A stretch of 12,667 bases of DNA from CAYXXN01 sp964469055 (GTDB taxonomy: Bacteria; Acidobacteriota; Thermoanaerobaculia; Multivoradales; JAHEKO01), in the NCBI GenBank assembly GCA_964469055.1, contig CAYXXN010000079.1, forward strand, positions 1 to 12,667, given 5' to 3'. The number at the start of each line of letters is the position of its first letter. Positions within the stretch are counted from its first letter, which is position 1. The position numbers and the translations under genes are program-made. Below the pieces are notes generated by a model, which saw only the letters and a list, made by a program, of their open reading frames with translations, did no database searches and had not been told where the DNA came from. Shown one piece after another: positions 6,326 to 12,667 of the stretch.

Positions 6326-6445
6326 TCAGAACCACAGCCGCAGGTACACGTTGAGCCAGCCCAAGGCGAGGAACAGCAGGTAGACCGCCATGAAGGCCAA
6401 CGCTCCGACCGGCAGTGGGTGGTTGTCGTCGTGACGGTTTGCCAT
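6326..6445 (-). CDS. cbaD: Small single-helix oxidase subunit IIa-like protein
   Basis: Encodes only 39 residues: a hydrophilic N-terminus (MANRHDDNHPLPVG), one membrane helix (about residues 14-36, GALAFMAVYLLFLALGWLNV), and the end YLRLWF. The start at ATG 6443-6445 has AGGAGG (6452-6457) 6 bases upstream, which itself overlaps the stop of the cytochrome c gene. It ends 13 bp before subunit II. ba3-type oxidases carry a subunit IIa of about 34 residues, a single helix supplied by a gene next to subunit II. Size, topology and order fit that role. Identification rests on context and topology, because such short helices carry little family signal. Confidence 0.78.
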   Translation of the reverse strand: MANRHDDNHPLPVGALAFMAVYLLFLALGWLNVYLRLWF

Positions 6446-6456
6446 CGCCGGCCTCC

Positions 6457-6825
6457 TCAACTGATCGAGCGCAGATACGCGACGATCGCCTTCAGGTCGT
6501 CGTCGGTGAGCACCGGATTGCCACCCTTCGGGGGCATGTCGACGCGAGTGAGGTTGTCCGGATGCGTGGCCGGGCGTCCCTGCTTCAGGAAGGCAACGAG
6601 CGCCTCGTCGTTCTGCCGCTGGACGAAGGGGTTCTCGTGCAGGTTCTTGCCCAGCCTGGGCATGCCTTGGGCGTCCGGGCCGTGGCAGGTGGCGCAGGTC
6701 CCCTTGAACAGGTCGTGACCCCGGGCGACGTCGGCGGCGGCCGGCTGGCCCCCGCCACCGCAGGCCGCGACCAGCAAGCCGCCGGTCAAGGTCAAGCTGA
6801 ACAAGAACCACGTGCGTCTGTGCAT
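6457..6825 (-). CDS. Mono-heme c-type cytochrome lipoprotein
   Basis: Encodes 122 residues from ATG 6823-6825, chosen because GGAGGA (6836-6841) lies 10 bases upstream and the ORF then opens with a lipoprotein signal. The signal is a basic MHRR, a hydrophobic core and the lipobox LVAAC, with Cys22 as the lipid anchor, followed by GGGG. A class I cytochrome c domain follows: heme attachment CATCH at 44-48 (His48 axial) and a likely sixth ligand Met97 in VDMPPKGG. The closing helix LTDDDLKAIVAYLRSIS is typical of cytochrome c. It would sit membrane-anchored in the periplasm and shuttle electrons. It lies 47 bp after nosL and 11 bp before subunit IIa, between the nitrous oxide and oxygen reductase modules. 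It could therefore serve NosZ (as NosC cytochromes do in clade II clusters), the oxidase, or both. Confidence 0.93.
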   Translation of the reverse strand: MHRRTWFLFSLTLTGGLLVAACGGGGQPAAADVARGHDLFKGTCATCHGPDAQGMPRLGKNLHENPFVQRQNDEALVAFLKQGRPATHPDNLTRVDMPPKGGNPVLTDDDLKAIVAYLRSIS

Positions 6826-6872
6826 GATCGGTATGTCCTCCAGGAATCGAGTCGCTGGCTCGCGGCACGTCC

Positions 6873-7322
6873 TCACTGCGTGCCCGCGTCAGGTTTCAAG
6901 TCGGACCAGGTCAAGACCTCGCCGCCGCGCTCGCGGGCGAAGCGTTGCGCCGCCTCGCGGGTGGCGAAGGCCGCCAGCCCCGAGCCCATCGGGGTGGCGA
7001 GGCCGGTCGAGCGAACGAACGAGGCGGCTTCGCAGCGGAGCCAGCCGCCGCCGTTCCAGTCCCGAACCCAGCCTTCGTGGACCGGCTCCGCACTTTCGCG
7101 GACGAAGGCCACGAGGTCGCCCGCGTCGTCGAAGCGCAGCTCCCGCCCGTCGGCGGTGCGAGCCGCCGCTGCCGTCCGTTCGTCGTCGATCACCATGCCG
7201 CAGCGGTCGCAAAGATCCTGTCCGAAGCGTACCGGCGGCACGCTCGAGGCCTGCGGTCCCGGTCCCGCGCAGCCGGCGAGGCAGGCCGCGACGACCCAGG
7301 CGATCGCATCGGCGCCCCTCAC
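6873..7322 (-). CDS. nosL: NosL copper-binding lipoprotein
   Basis: Encodes 149 residues starting at GTG 7320-7322, which overlaps the nosY stop as GTGA. No better ATG exists near the signal sequence. The N-terminus is hydrophobic and ends in the lipobox LAGC (Cys18). The mature part carries the NosL signature CDRCGM at 38-43 (Cys38, Cys41, Met43), family-typical Cu(I) ligands, plus the conserved TPMGSGLAAFAT segment at 110-121. NosL is an outward-facing lipoprotein that hands copper to the NosDFY transporter for CuZ assembly. Its position directly after nosY supports this. The SD is weak, so translation probably depends on coupling to nosY. Some NosL relatives act elsewhere, but the nos context settles the assignment here. 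Confidence 0.95.
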   Translation of the reverse strand: MRGADAIAWVVAACLAGCAGPGPQASSVPPVRFGQDLCDRCGMVIDDERTAAAARTADGRELRFDDAGDLVAFVRESAEPVHEGWVRDWNGGGWLRCEAASFVRSTGLATPMGSGLAAFATREAAQRFARERGGEVLTWSDLKPDAGTQ

Positions 7323-8152
7323 CACACCCCGCGCCGCTCGAGGCGCCAGACGGCCAGCCCGACCGGCACCGCGGTCCACAGGAAAAGGACCCCGACCAAC
7401 ATCGGCACGAGCGCCCTGCCCCAGGTCTGGACGGCGGCCACCCCGGTCGGGCCCAGCATCTCGAGCCCCCCGTGCAGCCGCACCAGCGCCGCCACCTTGA
7501 ACGTCTGCAGGGGATTGACCAGCATGGCCAGCAGCAGCTGGCGACCGGCCAGTCGCATGGCCGTGGCGGTGCCCATGAGCCCCAGGTCGCCCAGCAGGAC
7601 GAAGACCAGCCAGGCGAAGAGCGCCGCCCCGGTCGCCACCGCGGCCCGACGCGAGAAGCACGAGACAGCGAGGCCCACGGCCAGCGCCGCCCAGCCGACG
7701 AGGACCGCCAGGGCGAGGAAGGCGAGGAAATCCCCTACCTCGCCGCCGGCGCCGCGGCGCGCCAGCAGCGCCGCCGACAGGCCGAAGCCGATGGCGAGCG
7801 ACGCCGCCAGCGCCGCCGCGAGGCCCAGGAACTTGCCCACCACCACCTCGGCCGGACGCACCGGCTGCGCCAGCAGATAGGCGAGCGAGCCGCGCTCGCG
7901 CTCGCCGGCCACCGCGCCCGCGCCCAACGTGAGCCCCATCAGCGGCACGACCAGGGTGACCAGACTGACCAGGCTGGCGGCGGTGCGGCCGAAGCCGGCC
8001 ACGCCGGGACCCACGAGGCCCGACACCGAGAGCCCGGCGACCGCGAGCGCCAGGGCGGCGAAGGCGCCCGTGAAGAGCAGGAACCAGCGGTTGCGGCGCG
8101 CCTCGCCAAGCTCGCGACCGGCGAGCAGGGCGATCACCCGGAGCTCAAACAT
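7319..8152 (-). CDS. nosY: NosY, ABC-type permease of the Cu-site maturation transporter
   Basis: Encodes 277 residues with about six membrane helices (roughly 23-43, 58-80, 105-130, 141-166, 172-193 and 245-267). The ABC-2-type block AGERERGSLAYLLAQPV followed by RPAEVVVGKFLG, around residues 82-110, and the NosY-typical NPLQTFKVAAL at 213-223 are visible. NosY forms the membrane dimer that couples NosF ATP hydrolysis to movement of NosD during copper-sulfur cluster maturation of NosZ. The ATG at 8150-8152 overlaps the end of the nosD-nosF frame by 8 bases. Its stop overlaps the nosL GTG. Both point to coupled translation of the transporter parts. Confidence 0.95.
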   Translation of the reverse strand: MFELRVIALLAGRELGEARRNRWFLLFTGAFAALALAVAGLSVSGLVGPGVAGFGRTAASLVSLVTLVVPLMGLTLGAGAVAGERERGSLAYLLAQPVRPAEVVVGKFLGLAAALAASLAIGFGLSAALLARRGAGGEVGDFLAFLALAVLVGWAALAVGLAVSCFSRRAAVATGAALFAWLVFVLLGDLGLMGTATAMRLAGRQLLLAMLVNPLQTFKVAALVRLHGGLEMLGPTGVAAVQTWGRALVPMLVGVLFLWTAVPVGLAVWRLERRGVW

Positions 8153-10223
8153 CGGTGTCCTCCGCCGCTGCGCGGAGCACGTCCGCGGGCACGCCTTCGG
8201 CGCGCAGCCTCCCCGCTTCCAGATGGAGCACCCGGTCGGCGAGCGCCGCCACCTCGCCGGCGCGATGCGAGGTGAAGACCAGGGTCTTGCCGCGCTGTTT
8301 GAGGTCCTGGAGCAGCCGGCGGAAGACGCGTCGCGCCTCGATATCGAGGTTGGCCGTCGGCTCGTCGAGCAGCAGCAGCGGTGGGTCGGCGAGCAGGGCG
8401 AGACCCAGGGCCAGCCGCTGCCTGAGCCCGCCTGAGAGCTCCCGCACCCGCTTGTCGCGGTGGCCGCCGAGCACGAGCCAGGCCACCAGCTCCTCGACGC
8501 GCTCCCGCGGCACCCGGCGCAGGCGGGCGAAGAAGTCGAGGGTCTCTGCGACCGTCGGCTCCCCGGGCAGCGTGATCTCCTGGGGCACGAAGCCGATCCG
8601 CCGCCGCACGGCCTTGCCGTGGCGGCGCGGGTCCAGCCCGGCCACCGCGACGGCGCCCTCCGCGCCGAGCAGGCCGAGCAACGCGCGCAGGGCCGTCGTC
8701 TTGCCGGCCCCGTTGCCGCCCCAGAGCGCCACGGCCTCACCGGGCGCGATGCGGAAGGAGACGCCGTCGAGGGCCTGCTGCCGGCCGAAGCGCACGGTGA
8801 GGCCGCGGGCCTCCACGAGGGCCCCCGCAGCGGTCGCCGCGAGGGCGCGCGCCGCGACCGCCCCGCCCAGGCGCAGACGGGGCGCGGCCATCACGAGCAG
8901 GCCCAAGGCGAGGAGGCCGCTGGCCGAAGCTCCCCATTGCGGCCCGCCCGTCGCCGGCACGGCCGGCGTCCGGGGCCGCGGATGGGCGGCCACACGCGGG
9001 GCCCGGTCCTCGAGCTTCGGCTGCGGCCGCACGATGGGGAAGGCGCGCGCGGCGAAGTCGAGGGCCGCAGCGGCCGGGCTGCCGGCGAAGAGGCGCAGCT
9101 GCGGATTGCGGTCGGCGAGGCGTTCGAAGAGCCGATCGGCGCGATACGGCAGTTCGCCGATGCCGTCGCCGTCGCCGTCGTAACCCGCGTAGTCGCTCCA
9201 ATAGTTCGATTCCCAGAGGTTGCCCGCGGGGTCACCGCCGCCGCCGGCCAGCGCCACCTGCTCGTCGTTGTCGACGAAGTCGTTGCCGATCCAGCGCGCG
9301 CCGCGCACGTTCGGCATCAGGAGCGCCCCGACCTGGTTGGCTGCCAGCACGTTGCCGGTCACGAGCGCCAGGCCCCGCCCGCCGAGCGGTGAGTTGTCGA
9401 GAAAGACGCCCACCCGGTTGCCCGCCAGCAGGTTGCCGGTGAGCTCCACGTCTTCCATGTCCTTCAACCCGATCCCGTAGCCGCTCGGCCCGGCGTTGCC
9501 GACCAGGGTGTTGCCGGTCAGCTTCAGGCGCCGCGAGTACATCAGGTAGGCGCCGACGGAATTGCCGGCCAACAAGTTGCCGCTCACCTCGGCGTCGTCG
9601 CAGTGCATGAAGTGGAGGGCGTAGCGGCCCCCGGAGATCCGGTTGTCGCTCACGGTGAGACCACTCGAGTACCAGAGGACGACATCCCTGGCGCCGGTGA
9701 CGACGTTGCCGAGAATCGACGTCCCATCGCTCTCCCACACCCGGATGGCGTCGCCGCGCCGACCGAGCGGGAGGTCGAGGCCGCCGATCGTGTTGCCCTC
9801 GACGCGGCTGGCAGGAGCCGCGCGAAGATCGATGCCGAAGAGCACCTCCTCGAGCCGGTTGTCGCGCACCACCGCGCCCGCGGCGTTCACCGCCACGCCA
9901 GCCTCGTCCTGCTCGAGCAAGCGCCCGCTGCCGCGCACGATGAAGCCGGTGAGCTCGGACTCCGGCGCCGCGAGGGTCACGACGGTACCCCGGCCGCCGC
10001 CATCGAGAACGGCGCCCTCCTCCCCCACTAGCCGCAGCGAGCGTTCGACACGGAAAGGACCGCGGTGCACACCGCCGCGGACCCGGACGACGTCCCCGTC
10101 GGCCGCTCGGGCGAGGGCCGCGGCCGGGCTCGGCGTGGCCGCCGACGGTACGCGCCACTCGGCGGCGCCCGCGGGCGCCGCCGCCAGGGCCGCCGCCAGG
10201 GCGGCCCCGAGAGCTCGCCTCAC
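8145..10223 (-). CDS. nosD-nosF: NosD-NosF fusion: periplasmic beta-helix plus ABC ATPase
   Basis: One uninterrupted frame of 692 residues. Residues 1-21 are a signal peptide (basic start, Ala/Leu core, PAGAA). Residues about 25-395 are NosD: a right-handed beta-helix with repeated GN(x)L turns (for example SGNLLAGNSVG and TGNLLAGNRVG) and the NosD ending NYWSDYAGYDGDGDG (340-354). Residues 400-432 are a Pro/Arg linker, and 433-447 a probable membrane helix (SASGLLALGLLVMAA) followed by basic RLRLGG. Residues about 468-692 are NosF, with Walker A GGNGAGKT (502-509), Q-loop Gln548, signature LSGGLRQR (597-604), Walker B LLLLDE with D620/E621 and H-loop His653. The start is GTG 10221-10223, overlapping the nosB stop as GTGA, with GGGAGGA (10229-10235) 5 bases upstream. 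NosD and NosF are normally separate proteins on opposite sides of the membrane. All motifs look intact. GTG at Val470 could allow a separate NosF. Confidence 0.93.
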   Translation of the reverse strand: MRRALGAALAAALAAAPAGAAEWRVPSAATPSPAAALARAADGDVVRVRGGVHRGPFRVERSLRLVGEEGAVLDGGGRGTVVTLAAPESELTGFIVRGSGRLLEQDEAGVAVNAAGAVVRDNRLEEVLFGIDLRAAPASRVEGNTIGGLDLPLGRRGDAIRVWESDGTSILGNVVTGARDVVLWYSSGLTVSDNRISGGRYALHFMHCDDAEVSGNLLAGNSVGAYLMYSRRLKLTGNTLVGNAGPSGYGIGLKDMEDVELTGNLLAGNRVGVFLDNSPLGGRGLALVTGNVLAANQVGALLMPNVRGARWIGNDFVDNDEQVALAGGGGDPAGNLWESNYWSDYAGYDGDGDGIGELPYRADRLFERLADRNPQLRLFAGSPAAAALDFAARAFPIVRPQPKLEDRAPRVAAHPRPRTPAVPATGGPQWGASASGLLALGLLVMAAPRLRLGGAVAARALAATAAGALVEARGLTVRFGRQQALDGVSFRIAPGEAVALWGGNGAGKTTALRALLGLLGAEGAVAVAGLDPRRHGKAVRRRIGFVPQEITLPGEPTVAETLDFFARLRRVPRERVEELVAWLVLGGHRDKRVRELSGGLRQRLALGLALLADPPLLLLDEPTANLDIEARRVFRRLLQDLKQRGKTLVFTSHRAGEVAALADRVLHLEAGRLRAEGVPADVLRAAAEDTDV

Positions 10224-10906
10224 GTCTTTCCTCCCGCGGCAGCCGGCTGGCCGGCCTCCTGGGCGAGCCCGCGCCCGACCAACGGCTTGTAGGCCCGGCG
10301 GTGGAAGTAGAGGCCGACCAGGATCAGGGCCGACGCCGCCAGCGCGAGGTAGAGGCCGGGGCCCAACGACGCGACGGTCGAGAACTGGCCGACCCGGCCG
10401 ACGCCGAGCACGGGCGGCACGAAGGGGTCGATCGACGAGGCGAGCGGCGCTTTCGGGTCCAGGTTCGTGCCGAAGTCGCGCAGCCAGAAGGCGAGGTCGC
10501 CCACGAAGATCGCCGGGAAGAGGACGGCCGGGAGCGCCAGGTAGGCGGCGCGCCGGTTGTGGAGGAAGATCGCGCCCACCACCAGCAGGGAGATCGCTGC
10601 CACCGCCGACAGACTCGTCATCCGCTCGAGGTGGGCGGCCTCGGCGAGCGGCCGCATGCCGATGTAGTGGTTGAGGCCGTCGATCTCCTTGACGTCGCCT
10701 TCCATCCGATTGAGGTAGGCCCGGACAGTCAGGCCGTTCGGGTACTGCGGCGCTTGCAGCTCGAGCCACCAATACGGCGTCGACAGCGAGATAATGAGCA
10801 GGACAGCGGCCGCGGCCAGGAGCAGCGACGGCGCCAGGAAGCGCGCCGGCTCGCGACGGAACTCCCGCTCCGAGATGCGCGGACCGAAGATTCCTTCGAG
10901 CGTCAT
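10220..10906 (-). CDS. nosB: NosB, membrane protein of clade II nos clusters
   Basis: Encodes 228 residues with about four membrane helices (roughly 25-42, 98-115, 121-139 and 184-202). Between helices 1 and 2 is a periplasmic-looking loop with TPYWWLELQAPQYPNGLTV and the DGLNHYIGMRPL block (76-87), which is typical of the membrane protein found between nosZ and nosD in clade II clusters such as that of Wolinella (NosB). Its exact function is unresolved; it is thought to assist NosZ function or electron supply. The ATG at 10904-10906 begins 2 bp after the nosZ stop without a clear SD, implying coupling to nosZ. Its stop overlaps the GTG of the fusion gene. Confidence 0.88.
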   Translation of the reverse strand: MTLEGIFGPRISEREFRREPARFLAPSLLLAAAAVLLIISLSTPYWWLELQAPQYPNGLTVRAYLNRMEGDVKEIDGLNHYIGMRPLAEAAHLERMTSLSAVAAISLLVVGAIFLHNRRAAYLALPAVLFPAIFVGDLAFWLRDFGTNLDPKAPLASSIDPFVPPVLGVGRVGQFSTVASLGPGLYLALAASALILVGLYFHRRAYKPLVGRGLAQEAGQPAAAGGKT

Positions 10907-10908
10907 GG

Positions 10909-12667
10909 TCAGGCGGGCTCGACCAGCAGGTAGCCGACCATCTCGAGGTGTAGCGCCGAGCAGAACTCGGTGCAGTAGTAGGTGTAGACGCCGGGCTTCT
11001 CGACTTCGAACTCCAGCGTCGTCGACTCCCCGGGCTCGAGCGACAGGTTGATGTTGTAGTCGGCCAGGCCGAAGCCGTGTGTGGCCTCGCGCGCTGTCTC
11101 GACGTTGGTCAGGTGCCAGATGACGTGGTCGCCCTCCCGGAGCTGGATGCGCTCCGGCGTGAAATGGCTGCGCACGACGCTCATCCAGATCTCGACGGTG
11201 TCGCCCCGCCGCTCGATCCGTTCGTTGCCGAGCTGCGCGGCTTCGGGGTCGGGCGCCTGGGCGATCGAGTCCCATCCGACCTGCGGGTAGACCTCCCAGG
11301 CGGCGAGCTTGTCGGCCTTGATCATCTGCACGTAGTGCGGCTCACCGATGCCGATCGGCATGTCGTAGAGCAGGCGCATCGACTCGCCGCTGCCGGCGAT
11401 GTCCACGAGCTGGAAATTCTGTGGGTGCAGGGGGCCCACGGTGAGGAAGCGGTCGATCGACCACTTGTTCAGAGCGACGACGTACTTGCCGTCGGGGCTC
11501 ACGGTGTCGCCCTCGGCGGCCACGATGTGGCCGATGTTGTAGTGCACCGGAAGCTTTTGGACTAGCGTCCAAGCCGGCTCGGGATGCCGGTCCGCGAACG
11601 AGCCCCCGAGCGTCCAGCGGGCAACGGCGCTGTCGAGGAACATGCTCGTGTAGGCGTAGCCCTGGTCGTCAAAGACGGTGTGCAGCGGGCCCAACCCGAG
11701 CTCCACCTGGGCTTCGAGTGCCGTGTCGAACGGGATGATGGGCACGCCGAAGGGATCCTTGTCGGCGAGGTTCCCGGCAGCCGCGGCTTCGAAGATCTTC
11801 GCCGTGCTGTAGATCGACACGTGCGGGTCCAGCTTGCCGCCGACGACCAGGTAGGCGCCGTCCGGGGTGACATCCACCCCGTGCGGGCTCTTGGGCTCTG
11901 GCACGAAGAAGAGGACGCCCTCGGCCGCGGCGACCTCGAGCGGCAGCACGTCGAAACCCTGGATCTTATTGGCCCGGCCGGCGGCCACCAGCTCGGCCGC
12001 CCGGCGCCAGTTGATGACGTGGAGGTAGTCCATGTCGCGCTGGGAGACACCGGCCTCGAACGGAGGATTGCCGAGCTCGATGCCGCCGGTGGCCATCTCG
12101 GTGTTGAACGAGTTGCAGAAGGCCCAGCCCTCGCTCGCGAGCTTCCCCGCGTCGCAGAGGTCCTGCCAGTACGGCGGCAGCTCCACGGCGAAGGACTGCT
12201 CCGGTGCGATCCGCCCCCGCGAACGGTCGAACTTCCAGAAGGTCACCATGCCGCGATACCGCTCCTGGTACTCCTCGATCGCGGCATAGTCGCCGCCCAG
12301 CGGCATGGCGTACTGGCTCGCCTCGATGACGTAGTCGGTGTCGGGGGTCACGAACGCCGCCCCGTGGTCCGAGTTGGTGATGGGGTTCTTGACCAACTGC
12401 TTGGTCTCGAAGTCCCGCAGGTCGATCACCGCCACCCGGGCGTGCGCCTTGTCGCCGATGAACAGGAACTGCCCGTCGTAGTCGCCGGCGGTCTCGGAGA
12501 GGGCCGGGTGATGGGTGTCCCCCCAGCTGACCTCGAAGCCTTTGGGATTCCCCGCCGCCAGCACGGCCCGCGTCTCGTCGCTGTAGCCCCAGCCCTGCCA
12601 GGGCTCCGGCGTGAACACCCCGATCGACCTCAGCAAGCGCATGGAAGGCACGCCGATGACGAACACC
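10909..12667 (-). CDS. nosZ: Nitrous oxide reductase NosZ (clade II type), 5'-truncated by window
   Basis: At least 585 residues are visible; the 5' end lies beyond the right edge. It catalyses N2O + 2 e- + 2 H+ to N2 + H2O in the periplasm. The N-terminal seven-bladed propeller shows all seven CuZ histidines (fragment numbering): H52/H53 (GDTHHP), H101 (NSDHGAAF), H262 (SPHGVDVTPDG), H329 (GPLHTVFD), H380 (HYNIGH) and H444 (GEPHY). The C-terminal cupredoxin CuA domain has H530 (THGFGL) and Cys565, Glu567, Cys569, His573 and Met576 in CTEFCSALHLEM. Glu replaces the Trp seen between the cysteines of clade I enzymes. The frame opens within a VFVIGVPSMR segment that normally lies inside the protein, so the first Met here is not the real start. 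About 50-70 residues, including the signal peptide, should be missing, so Sec versus Tat export cannot be judged. Followed after 2 bp by nosB. Confidence 0.97.
   Translation of the reverse strand, partial: VFVIGVPSMRLLRSIGVFTPEPWQGWGYSDETRAVLAAGNPKGFEVSWGDTHHPALSETAGDYDGQFLFIGDKAHARVAVIDLRDFETKQLVKNPITNSDHGAAFVTPDTDYVIEASQYAMPLGGDYAAIEEYQERYRGMVTFWKFDRSRGRIAPEQSFAVELPPYWQDLCDAGKLASEGWAFCNSFNTEMATGGIELGNPPFEAGVSQRDMDYLHVINWRRAAELVAAGRANKIQGFDVLPLEVAAAEGVLFFVPEPKSPHGVDVTPDGAYLVVGGKLDPHVSIYSTAKIFEAAAAGNLADKDPFGVPIIPFDTALEAQVELGLGPLHTVFDDQGYAYTSMFLDSAVARWTLGGSFADRHPEPAWTLVQKLPVHYNIGHIVAAEGDTVSPDGKYVVALNKWSIDRFLTVGPLHPQNFQLVDIAGSGESMRLLYDMPIGIGEPHYVQMIKADKLAAWEVYPQVGWDSIAQAPDPEAAQLGNERIERRGDTVEIWMSVVRSHFTPERIQLREGDHVIWHLTNVETAREATHGFGLADYNINLSLEPGESTTLEFEVEKPGVYTYYCTEFCSALHLEMVGYLLVEPA

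Noticed and set aside
9162..9180. GCCGTC tandem repeat as a microsatellite
   Set aside because: It encodes the DGDGDG motif of the NosD C-terminal region (YAGYDGDGDGIGELPY), which is typical of the family.
10224..10772. N-terminal extension of the NosD-NosF frame
   Set aside because: The extension lies wholly inside nosB in another frame and reads as Arg/Gly/Pro-rich nonsense. The GTG at 10221-10223 with a good SD opens directly into a signal peptide.

Overview
The window comes from a strongly GC-rich, probably Gram-negative bacterium. Supporting signs are lipoprotein and periplasmic proteins, ATGA/GTGA translational coupling and good Shine-Dalgarno (SD) sites. It holds most of a respiratory locus that joins a clade II-type (nosB-containing) nitrous oxide reductase cluster to a B-family (ba3-type) cytochrome c oxidase and a NarX/NarL-like two-component system. 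I cannot name the taxon. Gene content would fit Myxococcota, Acidobacteriota, Gemmatimonadota or a similar lineage.

Layout, read in the direction of transcription on the minus strand from the right edge: nosZ (5' end outside the window), nosB, a single reading frame fusing nosD to nosF, nosY, nosL, a c-type cytochrome lipoprotein, oxidase subunits IIa, II and I, a small DUF2892-like membrane protein, a GAF-containing histidine kinase and its NarL-family response regulator. These genes (12667 down to 1805) run head to tail, with overlaps or short gaps (largest 74 bp), so they look like one long operon. To the left, one small exported protein lies on the plus strand (1375-1755). Then come a receiver-only paralogue of the response regulator and an OsmC-family protein, again on the minus strand. 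The C-terminus of a universal stress protein enters from the left edge on the plus strand.

How the parts work together: NosZ reduces N2O to N2 using its CuZ and CuA centres. NosD, NosF, NosY and NosL supply and insert copper, and NosB is the membrane protein typical of clade II clusters. The lipoprotein cytochrome c sits exactly between the two enzyme modules and could feed electrons to NosZ, to the oxidase CuA, or to both. The kinase and regulator at the 3' end would tune the unit to a respiratory or redox signal. All expected CuA, CuZ, heme and CuB ligands are visible.

The most unusual feature is the 692-residue NosD-NosF fusion. A secreted beta-helix copper-delivery protein is joined through one predicted membrane helix to a cytoplasmic ABC ATPase. 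The others are the joint N2O/O2 respiratory operon and the duplicated response regulator that has lost its DNA-binding domain.
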